A stretch of DNA of 55,634 nt from Candidatus Dormiibacterota bacterium (GTDB lineage Bacteria; Chloroflexota; Dormibacteria; Dormibacterales; Dormibacteraceae), in contig CATPBO010000038.1 in assembly GCA_955652835.1 (NCBI GenBank), positions 1-55,634 on the forward strand, given 5' to 3'. Positions within the stretch are counted from its first letter, which is position 1, and each line of letters begins with the position of its first letter. This document shows positions 1 through 8,661 of the stretch, one piece after another. The notes under the pieces were generated by a model. It was not told the origin of the DNA. It saw only the letters and a list, made by a program, of their open reading frames with translations, and did not search any database. The position numbers and the translations under genes were made by a program.

Positions 1-1
1 C

Positions 2-358
2 AAGTACAAGCAGCGCGGATCGACGCTGCACCTCTACGACGGGATCATCATGACCGCCCTGGCCATGCAGGCGACCAACAGCGCAGACCCGACCGTCTAC
101 AACCCCAAGATCATCGAGATCGGCAACGGCACGACCGGCGCTACGGTTGTGACCACATATAAGGATGGAGTCGCGGCTCTCAAAGCGGGCAAGTCGATTC
201 GCTTCGTGGGCGCAGGCGGCGAGAACCAATTCAATCAATACAACAACTCGCAGTCGGGGTACATCCTGGTCACCTACGACAAGGATGGAAACGAAGTCAA
301 GGTCGGGCAGCTGACGCCTGAACAGACGTCAACGATCATCAACGCAGGCGGGGCATAG
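2..358 (+). CDS. ABC transporter substrate-binding protein, C-terminal part (5' end outside window)
   Basis: Open frame from base 2 (KYKQRGSTLHLYDGIIMTALAMQ...) to stop at 358; followed directly by Liv-type permeases and ATPases; periplasmic binding protein-like C-terminus. Confidence 0.8.
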   Translation, partial: KYKQRGSTLHLYDGIIMTALAMQATNSADPTVYNPKIIEIGNGTTGATVVTTYKDGVAALKAGKSIRFVGAGGENQFNQYNNSQSGYILVTYDKDGNEVKVGQLTPEQTSTIINAGGA

Positions 359-389
359 CCCGAACCGGTAAGCAGAGAGGCCGAACGCC

Positions 390-1274
390 GTGGACCTTTT
401 CGTAGCGGCGTTCGGCTTCGGCCTGGTAAGCATGTCTGTGATCGCCATCGCGGCCGTCGGGTTCACGATGCAGTTCGGGATCACCAACATGATCAACCTT
501 GCTTACGGCGAGGTCATGATCTCCGCCGCCTACGTCGCGTACTACGTCAACAAAGCAGGCATCTCGATCTGGCTGGGCATGGTTGTGGGAGCGCTGTTCG
601 GGTCGGTGTTCTCGTTTCTCTTGAACAGGTTTGTTTACGCCCCTTTCATGCGTAAGGGCACCGCAAACCTCGGCATGGTCATCGTCTCGCTCGCCGTCTC
701 CCTCATGATGGCCAACCTGCTCCTCCCCATCGTCGGGTACTACTCTGTGTCTTACCAGGAGGACGCTGGAAGCCTCATTCGCTTAGGCAGCATCGTGCTG
801 ACCAGGGATCAGCTCATCATCATCGGGGTCGCCGTCGTCCTGATGCTCGGCATCCACGCCCTGCTCACCTACACGCGTCTGGGCAAGGCGATGCGGGCGA
901 CGGCTGCCAATCCCACGCTCGCGCGCAACTGCGGCATCCCGACCCAGCGCGTCATCGACTCCGTATGGCTCATCACCGGGGCTATGTGCGGCCTGGCGGG
1001 CGTGGTGGCCGCCTTGAACTCGGACTCGTTCGCCATCGCCAATGGCGCCGCTTTCTTGATCACGATCCTGGCCGCGGCAGTGCTGGGAGGGGCCGGCCAG
1101 CCCTACGGCGCCATGATCGGAGCCGTGCTCATCGGCCTGATCACTGAGCTGAGCGCGGCGGCCTGGTCGCCCCAGTACAAGGAGGTGGTCGCCTTCGCCA
1201 TCCTCGTCCTCGTCATGGTGCTGCGCCCACAGGGGCTGCTGGCCAAGCGCGGAGCACTGGCGGCCGCCGGATGA
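390..1274 (+). CDS. livH: Branched-chain amino acid ABC transporter permease (LivH-like)
   Basis: 294-aa hydrophobic protein with typical LivH motifs (GLVSMSVIAIAAVGFTMQFGITNMINLAYGEVM); operon context. Confidence 0.9.
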   Translation: MDLFVAAFGFGLVSMSVIAIAAVGFTMQFGITNMINLAYGEVMISAAYVAYYVNKAGISIWLGMVVGALFGSVFSFLLNRFVYAPFMRKGTANLGMVIVSLAVSLMMANLLLPIVGYYSVSYQEDAGSLIRLGSIVLTRDQLIIIGVAVVLMLGIHALLTYTRLGKAMRATAANPTLARNCGIPTQRVIDSVWLITGAMCGLAGVVAALNSDSFAIANGAAFLITILAAAVLGGAGQPYGAMIGAVLIGLITELSAAAWSPQYKEVVAFAILVLVMVLRPQGLLAKRGALAAAG

Positions 1275-2245
1275 ACACCTATTACGCCGCCAACCTGCTC
1301 ATCTACGCGGGGATCGACATCATTGCCTGCCTCGCGCTCAACCTGCAGTTCGGCGTTACCGGCATCGTCAACTTCAGCTTCATCGTCTTCCAGGCGGTGG
1401 GCGCTTACGCGGCGGCGGTCCTTTCGATGCCGCCCGATACCGCCAATGGCGGCTTTCAGCACTACATCGGCGGCTACTCCCTCCCCTTTCCGGCCCCGTG
1501 GGTCGGTGGTGCGGTGGCGGGCGGGCTGCTCGCGATACCAGTCGGCTTCGTCGTTCTCCGGAAGCTGCGTAGCGACTACCAGGCCATCGCCCTGCTCGTC
1601 CTTTCGGTGATCGCGAACACCGTGATCACCAACGCGGACAAGTTCCTGGGCGGTGCGGCAGGCATTTCATTGGTGCCGCCGCCTCTCTCGGACGTCATCA
1701 ACCCGAACACGGAGCCCTACGAGTACCTGTACGTGGGGATCACGGCGGTCTGTGTCGTGCTCGCATTGGTGGTGGTCAATCGGGTCGTCAACTCACCCTA
1801 CGGCCGGTCCCTGCGGGCTATGCGTGAGCGGGAGCTCGCGGCCGCGGCCATCGGCAAGAACCCAGTCCAGCTGAAGATGACGATTTTCATAGTCGGCGGT
1901 GTGATCGCCGGGCTCTCTGGCGCCATCCTGGTCGGATTCATCCAGGTGTGGGCGCCGTCCGTCTGGCTTTACCCCGAGACGATCATCTTGTTCGCCGCCA
2001 TCATCGTGGGCGGGCGGGGCAACAACGTCGGCGCCATCCTTGGCGCGCTTTTAGTACCTGTCGGCTTCGAAGAGGTGACACGCCTCCTCAACAACAACGC
2101 AAGCATCGCCAATCTCGGACCGCCTGGTCTGATCCCGGCCCTCCAGTGGGTGGCCATCGGGCTGCTGATCCTTGGTTTCCTCTGGTTCAGGCCGCAGGGC
2201 GTCCGGCCGGAGCCGCGAAGGATTTTCGAGGGCGGACCGGAATGA
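1271..2245 (+). CDS. livM: Branched-chain amino acid ABC transporter permease (LivM-like)
   Basis: 324-aa membrane protein, overlaps livH stop (ATGA); NLQFGVTGIVNFSF and GGRGNNVGAILGA motifs. Confidence 0.9.
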   Translation: MNTYYAANLLIYAGIDIIACLALNLQFGVTGIVNFSFIVFQAVGAYAAAVLSMPPDTANGGFQHYIGGYSLPFPAPWVGGAVAGGLLAIPVGFVVLRKLRSDYQAIALLVLSVIANTVITNADKFLGGAAGISLVPPPLSDVINPNTEPYEYLYVGITAVCVVLALVVVNRVVNSPYGRSLRAMRERELAAAAIGKNPVQLKMTIFIVGGVIAGLSGAILVGFIQVWAPSVWLYPETIILFAAIIVGGRGNNVGAILGALLVPVGFEEVTRLLNNNASIANLGPPGLIPALQWVAIGLLILGFLWFRPQGVRPEPRRIFEGGPE

Positions 2246-3027
2246 GCTCGACTCTGACTGCACCAACCGACAAGCCGATGCTGGTGGCCAACGACATTCA
2301 CCGCCATTTCGAAGGCATGCACGCCGTGGATGGCGTTTCGCTCGACGTAATACCGGGGAAGATCACCGGCTTGATCGGACCGAACGGAGCCGGCAAGTCC
2401 ACCTTCATGGCGGTGCTCGCGGGCACGCTTCCCGCAACAAGCGGAACGATAGTTTTCGACGGCGAGGACATCACTCGCATGCCCGCCTACATGAGGGCAC
2501 GGCGCCGTCTCGTACGCACATTCCAGCTGCCCTCTGAGTTCGCGCAGCTGACAGTGCTCGAGAACCTGCTGGTCGCCGCCCCGACGAACCGTGGCGATTC
2601 GCTGTTTGGCGCTTTGATGGGCAAGCGCTACTGGATCGAAGACGAGCGTCGCCTGGTCGGCGAAGCGCGCTCGCTGCTCAAGCGGTTTGGCATGAGCGCC
2701 AAAGAATCCGACTACGCCGGCTCCATGAGCGGTGGGCAGAAGCGCCTCATCGAGATCATGCGCGCGCTGATGCTCCATCCCAGCCTTCTCCTCCTCGACG
2801 AACCGATGTCGGGCGTGCACCCGAAGATCGTTGAGGAGATCCAGTACTACCTCCAGGACCTCCGTGCGGAAGGACTGACGATCCTGATGGTCGAGCACGA
2901 GCTGCACATGGTGGAACGTCTCTGCGACACAGTGGTGGTGATGGCGCAGGGCAAGGTCATCGGGAGCGGAACCATGACAAGCCTGAGGCGGCAGCGGGAG
3001 ATTGTTGACGCTTATCTCGTTGGATAG
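2242..3027 (+). CDS. livG: ABC transporter ATP-binding protein (LivG-like)
   Basis: Walker A GPNGAGKST, signature SGGQKRL, Walker B LLLLDEP; start ATG 2242 overlaps livM stop (the ORF-track start at 1948 is too early). Confidence 0.9.
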   Translation: MSSTLTAPTDKPMLVANDIHRHFEGMHAVDGVSLDVIPGKITGLIGPNGAGKSTFMAVLAGTLPATSGTIVFDGEDITRMPAYMRARRRLVRTFQLPSEFAQLTVLENLLVAAPTNRGDSLFGALMGKRYWIEDERRLVGEARSLLKRFGMSAKESDYAGSMSGGQKRLIEIMRALMLHPSLLLLDEPMSGVHPKIVEEIQYYLQDLRAEGLTILMVEHELHMVERLCDTVVVMAQGKVIGSGTMTSLRRQREIVDAYLVG

Positions 3028-3808
3028 CCAGCAGCAGGTGGACGGCCGGCCGGCAGCCAGCCTGCGAGCCGAGCACATTACGTCCGGCTATGGCGGTGTT
3101 CCGGTCATTCGCGATGTTTCGATCTCTGTCGGGCCGAGTGAGATCGTCGCCATCATCGGACCTAATGGAGCCGGCAAGAGCACGTTGCTGAAGAGCCTGG
3201 TCGGCATCCTGCGAGTGACCGGCGGCAGGATCCTTTTGGGTGCCGACGACGTCACCAATCACCCACCTGAGGAGCTGGCGCGACGCGGCGTCGGGTATGT
3301 CCCTCAGGTCAATGACATCTTCGAACCGCTGACCGTCCTGGAGAACCTTGAGATGGGCGGCTACCTGCTGACCGGGGCTCAAGTCCGAACCCGCGTTGCG
3401 GAGGTCGGAGACGTGTTCCCGCAGCTGCCTCCGATGCTCAAACGGAGGGCGGACAAGCTGAGCGGCGGCGAACGCAAGATGCTGGCCATCGCTCGCGTGC
3501 TGATGCTGGACCCGAAGGTCTTGATCCTTGACGAGCCCACCGCGAACCTCTCGCCAAAGCTCGCCGACAGTCTCTTGACCGAGCACGTCAAGCGCCTTGC
3601 CGGAGTCGGGAAGGCCGTGTTGCTGGTCGAACAACGGGCACGGGCAGCCCTGAAGATCGCCGACTGGACGAGCGTCCTGGTCTCCGGTGCTACCAGGCTG
3701 GAAGGACGCCCGGACGAACTTCTCAAGCGTCAGGACTTTGAGGAGCTGTTTTTGGGAGCCGGGACCACCTTGCCGGCTGTAGATGAGGAGGACGACGACA
3801 AGAGATGA
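3002..3808 (+). CDS. livF: ABC transporter ATP-binding protein (LivF-like)
   Basis: Walker A GPNGAGKST, LSGGERKML, VLILDEPTANLSP; operon with livHMG; TTG start. Confidence 0.88.
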   Translation: MLTLISLDSQQQVDGRPAASLRAEHITSGYGGVPVIRDVSISVGPSEIVAIIGPNGAGKSTLLKSLVGILRVTGGRILLGADDVTNHPPEELARRGVGYVPQVNDIFEPLTVLENLEMGGYLLTGAQVRTRVAEVGDVFPQLPPMLKRRADKLSGGERKMLAIARVLMLDPKVLILDEPTANLSPKLADSLLTEHVKRLAGVGKAVLLVEQRARAALKIADWTSVLVSGATRLEGRPDELLKRQDFEELFLGAGTTLPAVDEEDDDKR

Positions 3809-4674
3809 AGCTGGTGATGTTCAAAGCCGACGGCAGTCGCAGGCTGGGCGCGTTGCGGCCGGGCAGCGAGGACGAGGTCGTGGAGATCTCGGACCCTGCT
3901 GACCTACGCACGCTGATCGACGCCGGTGACGCCGGACTGTCCTTGGTCCGTTCGGCGCTGTCTTCGTCGCACTCGAAGTCTCACCGGCTGGCGGACCTGG
4001 AGCTCCTTGCCCCGCTCGACCCACCTCGCGGCAACGTGATTGCCATCGGGCGCAACTACCAGAAGCACGCCGAGGAGACAGCTCACGGCGGGAAGGTCAG
4101 CCCGCCGACCATCTTCACCAAGGCCATCACGTCGCTCACCGAGCCCTTCGCGGACATCACGATCGACCCCGCCATCAGCGACCAGATCGACTGGGAAGTG
4201 GAGCTGGCGGTCCTCATCGGCAAGGGCGACGCGAACATCAAGCGCGCACGCGCAATGGACCACGTATTCGGCTACACGGTCCTGAACGACGTCACAGCGC
4301 GCGACATCCAGAGCGGTTGGGGCGGTCAGTATTTCAAAGGCAAGAGCCTCGACCGATCCTGCCCCACCGGGCCGTGGGTGGTCACCAAAGATGAGGTCGA
4401 AGACCCGCAGGCTCTCAAGCTGTTTCTTCGGGTCAACGGCACCGTGAAGCAGGAAGGCGATACCCGCGACATGATCTACCCAGTCGACGCGATCATCGAA
4501 TGGGTCTCCAAGGGTATGACCCTGTTGCCAGGCTCACTGATCGCAACCGGCACGCCGGACGGCGTCGGTTTCGCCCGCACTCCGCCCGAATTCCTGAAGC
4601 CGGGCGATGTGATGGAGTCGGAAGTGCAGGGTATCGGCCTGCTGCGCAACCGGATAGTCGCGGCGGTGGGATAA
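3805..4674 (+). CDS. Fumarylacetoacetate hydrolase family protein
   Basis: FAH-type motifs (GRNYQKHAEE, DWEVELAVLIGK, GYTVLNDVTARDIQ, GTPDGVGFARTPPEFLKPGDVM). Confidence 0.9.
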   Translation: MKLVMFKADGSRRLGALRPGSEDEVVEISDPADLRTLIDAGDAGLSLVRSALSSSHSKSHRLADLELLAPLDPPRGNVIAIGRNYQKHAEETAHGGKVSPPTIFTKAITSLTEPFADITIDPAISDQIDWEVELAVLIGKGDANIKRARAMDHVFGYTVLNDVTARDIQSGWGGQYFKGKSLDRSCPTGPWVVTKDEVEDPQALKLFLRVNGTVKQEGDTRDMIYPVDAIIEWVSKGMTLLPGSLIATGTPDGVGFARTPPEFLKPGDVMESEVQGIGLLRNRIVAAVG

Positions 4675-4705
4675 CACCGGTTTACCCGGGCGTTAAGGTC
4701 GAGTC

Positions 4706-5490
4706 GTGGATCGCCGGAGCCTGGGACGGACGGACATCACCGTTCCTGCCATCGGAATGGGCACCTGGCGCACCTTCGACACCGGCGAGGACCGCCGGCC
4801 GCTGGTCGACGCGGCCATTGCTTCGGGCATCGACCTGTTCGACTCATCACCGATGTACGGACGGGCAGAGGGCACCCTCGCCCGAGCCCTGGAAGGCATC
4901 CGCGAGCGCGTCGTCGTGGCGACCAAGATCTGGACCTCCAGTGCCGAGGAAGGCCAGGCACAGGCTGAGCACGCGCCTTGCGGTTGTTCGAGCATGTCGA
5001 CGTCTACCAGGTGCACAACCTCCTCAACGTGCCGGATCAGCTCGCGCTGCTCGAGCGGTTGAAAGACGAGGGCAAGGTGCGAGCGGTGGGCGCCACCCAC
5101 TACCAGGAGTCGGCATTTCGAGACCTTGCCGCCTTGATGAAGACGAAAAGACTGGACATGGTCCAGATTCCCTACAACCCGCTGCGCCGAGCCGCCGAGC
5201 GTGAGCTGCTGCCGCTGGCGGAATCGATGGGCCTTGGCGTGTTCGTCATGAGCCCCCTCCAGCAAGGCATCCTCGACCGCCGTCCATCACCGGCGCAGCT
5301 CAAACAGCTAGGCGTCGCAACATGGGCGCAGGCCATCCTCAAATGGATAGCCAGCGACCCGCGGGTGAGCACGGTCCTGACCGCGACTCAGGTTGTGAAT
5401 CATGTGCGTGAGAACGCCGTGGCCGGCGACCCGCCGTTCTTCACGCCTGAGCAGCGCGCCCTCGTCGTACGCATCGCAGAACGAAGTTGA
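4706..5490 (+). pseudogene. Aldo/keto reductase family protein, frameshifted
   Basis: N-terminal half in frame 4706..5062 (MDRRSLGRTDITVPAIGMGTW...ERVVVATKIW) and C-terminal half in another frame 4978..5490 (LFEHVDVYQVHNLLN...VSTVLTATQV); the switch lies near 4965-4980. Confidence 0.8.
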
Positions 5491-5509
5491 ATCCCAGTAG
5501 CCTTTAGCC

Positions 5510-6421
5510 ATGTTCAAGGTCGAAGAGCTGACCGGCGTGCTGCCGGCGTTAATCTCGCCCCTGCGCAGCGATGGCTGCGTTGATGAGGCGGCCGTGACGC
5601 GGCTTGTCGATCACGTGATCGACGGTGGGGTTAGCGGACTGCTGGCACTGGGGTCGACCGGAGAGACGGCTTCGCTCGATGAAACGGCGCGCCGAACGGT
5701 CCTGTCGCGAGTGGTCGCTGCGGCGGCGGGTCGCGTGCCCGTGATCTGTGGAGTGGCTCAGAGCCACCTCGCGGCAGCGCGGACCGAGGTCGAGGCCGCG
5801 GCGCGCCTGGGCGCGGCGGCGGCACTGGTCGCTCCTCCTTTCTACTACCCGATCGACCAGGCGACAGTGCTGGCTTTCTACCGTCGACTCGCCAACGACA
5901 GCCCGCTGCCGATCCTGCTCTACAACATCCCGCAGTTCACGAAGGTGGTCGCCGAGCCGGCGACAGTGGCAACGCTGGCGCGCGAGGGAACCATCGCCGG
6001 CATCAAGGACTCGAGTCGCGATTTCGAGTACTTCGAAGGGGTCTGCATCGCCACTCGCGAGCTGTCGCGGTTTCGCGTCTTCACCGGCAGCGACACGATG
6101 CTCCTGCCGGCGCTCACGATGGGCGGCGCGGGCACGATCTGCGGCGCGGCCAACGTCGCACCGCACTGGGTTGTTCGCATCTACCAATCATTCGAGCGAG
6201 GCGACATGGACTCGGCGCGCGCCGACCAGGACGCGCTTTACCAGCTGGTCATGGTCTTGCGCGGAGGGGTCTTCCCCGCCGCGATCAAGGCTGCCTGTCA
6301 CCTGCAGGGAATCTGCGAGCCCTGGTGCGCCGCGCCGGTTGAGCCGCTCGACGATCAGCTGCTGGCGAGGCTCCGAGATCGCCTCGAAAATTGGGGCCTG
6401 GTACGGGTGCGTACCAGATGA
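5510..6421 (+). CDS. Dihydrodipicolinate synthase / N-acetylneuraminate lyase family protein
   Basis: DapA-type motifs GSTGETASLDETAR, PFYYPIDQ, YNIPQFTKV, GIKDSSRDFEYF. Confidence 0.9.
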   Translation: MFKVEELTGVLPALISPLRSDGCVDEAAVTRLVDHVIDGGVSGLLALGSTGETASLDETARRTVLSRVVAAAAGRVPVICGVAQSHLAAARTEVEAAARLGAAAALVAPPFYYPIDQATVLAFYRRLANDSPLPILLYNIPQFTKVVAEPATVATLAREGTIAGIKDSSRDFEYFEGVCIATRELSRFRVFTGSDTMLLPALTMGGAGTICGAANVAPHWVVRIYQSFERGDMDSARADQDALYQLVMVLRGGVFPAAIKAACHLQGICEPWCAAPVEPLDDQLLARLRDRLENWGLVRVRTR

Positions 6422-6729
6422 AAATCCGCATCAACTCAGGGGGGTAAAATCCAAATGTGGCGCGGGGGGTGGCCAAGCGCGACCGCCTGCTGGAGGGCGA
6501 AGGTCCAGAGTCCCTGAGGCCTCAGAACACCCGGCACTGGATCAGCGGCGATCACCGCCCGGCGTGAGCGCCGCGGAGTCACGGCACTAGCCGACTAAAG
6601 AGAAGCCGCTCGGGGGCCCAATTCCGCACTTTTGGCGCCAACCGCGCGCCTCGGGCCTTGTGATTACGCACGTTTGGCGACAACGGTGCGCTTAGGTCAG
6701 TTCAGCCCCCCCAGTCGGGTAGCAGCCGT

Positions 6730-6936
6730 CTATCGGGATAGCCGAAGCAACGTTTTCCAGCTCTGGGTTCCGGCACGGACGGCTGCGGTGTGAAGGCCGC
6801 TTGCCCAGCCCATTCGGTCAAGCCCCCATACGTGCAGGAATAGAGTCGCGAGGAAAAGGACGACGAAAGATGGGCGCGCCCACGCCAGATGCGAGGTGCG
6901 CGTGACCACGGCGCCCGAGGTTGGGATCGCGCTCAT
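6730..6936 (-). pseudogene. Truncated N-terminus of a GT39/PMT-type glycosyltransferase
   Basis: 68-aa frame MSAIPTSGAVV...VVLFLATLFLHVWGLDRMGWASGLHTAAVRAGTQSWKTLLRLSR* resembles the start of GT39 family proteins (GWAN-FY-AAV-AG-QSWKAFFFG) but stops at once; its ATG overlaps the GT2 stop (ATGA). Confidence 0.6.
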
Positions 6937-7757
6937 CAGGCCGGCCCCGTTTTTGGCGCGCCATGTGCCGGAAGATGCGCCGAAACTGCTTCGATCCATC
7001 GACCTGTGGCCAGCCGCCACACGCCTTGGAGATTCTCGACGGCGGCAGCCGCGATGTCGACGCGTGAGTCAGGGTCATCGATCCAGTCGACGGGCAGCTC
7101 GTGGACACGCAGTCCCGCGCGTTCGGCTCGCACCAGCAGCTCGGTGTCGAAGAACCAGCTGCGGTTCTCAACGCCGGGTACCAGCCTGCGCGCAACGTCT
7201 GCCCGCATGGCTTTGAATCCACACTGCGCGTCCTTGACATGCAAACCAAGCACGAAGCGCACCAGCAAGTTGTAGCCACGCGAGATGGCCTCGCGCTTTG
7301 CGCTGCGCACGACCCGCGACCCCGGGGCGAGCCGGCTGCCAATCGAGACGTCGCTGAGGCCGGATATGATCGGTGCGACCAGCGGCAGGAGCGCGGTGAG
7401 GTCCGTCGAGAGGTCGACGTCCATGTAGGCCACGACCATTGCGTCACTGGTCAGCCAGGATGCCGCCACGGCTCGTCCCTTTCCTTTCTCATTGAGCCTC
7501 AACAGGCGGACGTCTGGAAGCTCAAAAGCCAGCCGCAGCGCCTGGGCCGGAGTGCGATCGGTGCTGGCGTTGTCGGCGATGGTGATGCGAGCCGAGAAGG
7601 GAAAGTCTCTGTGCAGGTAGGCGTGCAGCCGGCGAACCGCTGTCGCGAGGTCGCGCTCCTCGTTGTAGACCGGGATGGTGATGTCGACCAGAGGCGCCCA
7701 GGTGATCGGCCTCGCGAGCGCTGCGATGCTCATGCGGACAAGATGGAACCCGCACAT
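6936..7757 (-). CDS. Family 2 glycosyltransferase (polyprenyl-phosphate glycosyltransferase-like)
   Basis: VDITIPVYNEERDL, DNASTDRTPAQA, YMDVDLSTDL, DAQCGFKAMR motifs. Confidence 0.88.
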   Translation of the reverse strand: MCGFHLVRMSIAALARPITWAPLVDITIPVYNEERDLATAVRRLHAYLHRDFPFSARITIADNASTDRTPAQALRLAFELPDVRLLRLNEKGKGRAVAASWLTSDAMVVAYMDVDLSTDLTALLPLVAPIISGLSDVSIGSRLAPGSRVVRSAKREAISRGYNLLVRFVLGLHVKDAQCGFKAMRADVARRLVPGVENRSWFFDTELLVRAERAGLRVHELPVDWIDDPDSRVDIAAAAVENLQGVWRLATGRWIEAVSAHLPAHGAPKTGPA

Positions 7758-7794
7758 GAGCAGGGACTGGGAGGACTCTCAGAGCTTGCTGTGA

Positions 7795-8661
7795 GTGAGC
7801 GACAGTTATTCTCGTCCAGGCGTGATCCTCTCCATCGGCGACCTGCTGCTCGACATCACGATCGTCCCTGACGGTCCTCTCCGCCCCGACGACGATCGCC
7901 CAGCCAGCATCGGCCTGGGCGGCGGAGGCCAGGCGGCCAACTTCTGCGCGTGGACGGCGGCACTGGGAGAACCAGTGCGACTGATCACCAGAGTCGGCGA
8001 CGACGAGCGAGGCAGGCGGCTGGTGTCGGACCTCGAGGCCCGTGGGGTCGAGGTCTGCGCGGTCTGGGCAGCCGAGCCCACCGGCGCGATCGCGGTCCTG
8101 GTCGCTCCCGACGGCCAGCGATCGATGGCCTCCGAGCGCGGAGCAAGCGTCGGGTTGCGCCCGGACGATTTGCTCGAGACGTGGTTTGGCGGAGTGAAGC
8201 TGATCCACGTGCCCGCCTATTCACTTTTCGTGGATCCGCTGGGCATGGCGACGCGCGCGGCGATCGGTTTCATCCGTGAGGCCGGCGGAATGCTGTCGAT
8301 CGACCTCTCGTCAGTCGCCGGCATCAAGGAATATGGCGCCGCCAAAATGGCGTACGACCTGGCCCGCCTCCAGCCAGAGCTGCTTTTTGGCACGGCAGGG
8401 GAGGCGTCGACGATCGGCGTCGCGCTAGAACAGCTGGCACAGGTGCCGGTGATCAAGCTCGGATCGGCGGGCTGCAGCGTGTTCGGCCGGCGGATACCCG
8501 CGCCTGAGGTCCAGCATGTCGATGCCACTGGTGCGGGAGACGCGTTCGCGGCGGCATTCTGCACGGCGTGGCTGCACGGCGCCGCTCCCATCGAAGCCGC
8601 CGAGCGTGCGGTGATCGTGGCCTCGGGGGCCGTCACCCGAGCCGGAGCGCGACCAAATTGA
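7795..8661 (+). CDS. PfkB family carbohydrate kinase, probable pseudouridine kinase by context
   Basis: N-terminal GLGGGGQAANFCAWTAALG and C-terminal DATGAGDAFAAAF PfkB signatures; overlaps the psuG-like gene. Confidence 0.85.
   Translation: MSDSYSRPGVILSIGDLLLDITIVPDGPLRPDDDRPASIGLGGGGQAANFCAWTAALGEPVRLITRVGDDERGRRLVSDLEARGVEVCAVWAAEPTGAIAVLVAPDGQRSMASERGASVGLRPDDLLETWFGGVKLIHVPAYSLFVDPLGMATRAAIGFIREAGGMLSIDLSSVAGIKEYGAAKMAYDLARLQPELLFGTAGEASTIGVALEQLAQVPVIKLGSAGCSVFGRRIPAPEVQHVDATGAGDAFAAAFCTAWLHGAAPIEAAERAVIVASGAVTRAGARPN

Noticed and set aside
1969-3078. Long minus-strand ORF (369 aa) across livM/livG/livF
   Set aside because: Antisense shadow of well-supported ABC transporter genes; composition is typical of high-GC spurious frames.
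4965-4985. Programmed ribosomal frameshifting in the aldo/keto reductase
   Set aside because: No slippery heptamer or clear downstream pseudoknot; an indel is the simpler explanation.
6460-6545. tRNA-like segment (GTGGCCAAGCG resembles a D-arm)
   Set aside because: No anticodon arm, T-loop GTTCGA or acceptor pairing could be built; kept only as an unidentified structured region.
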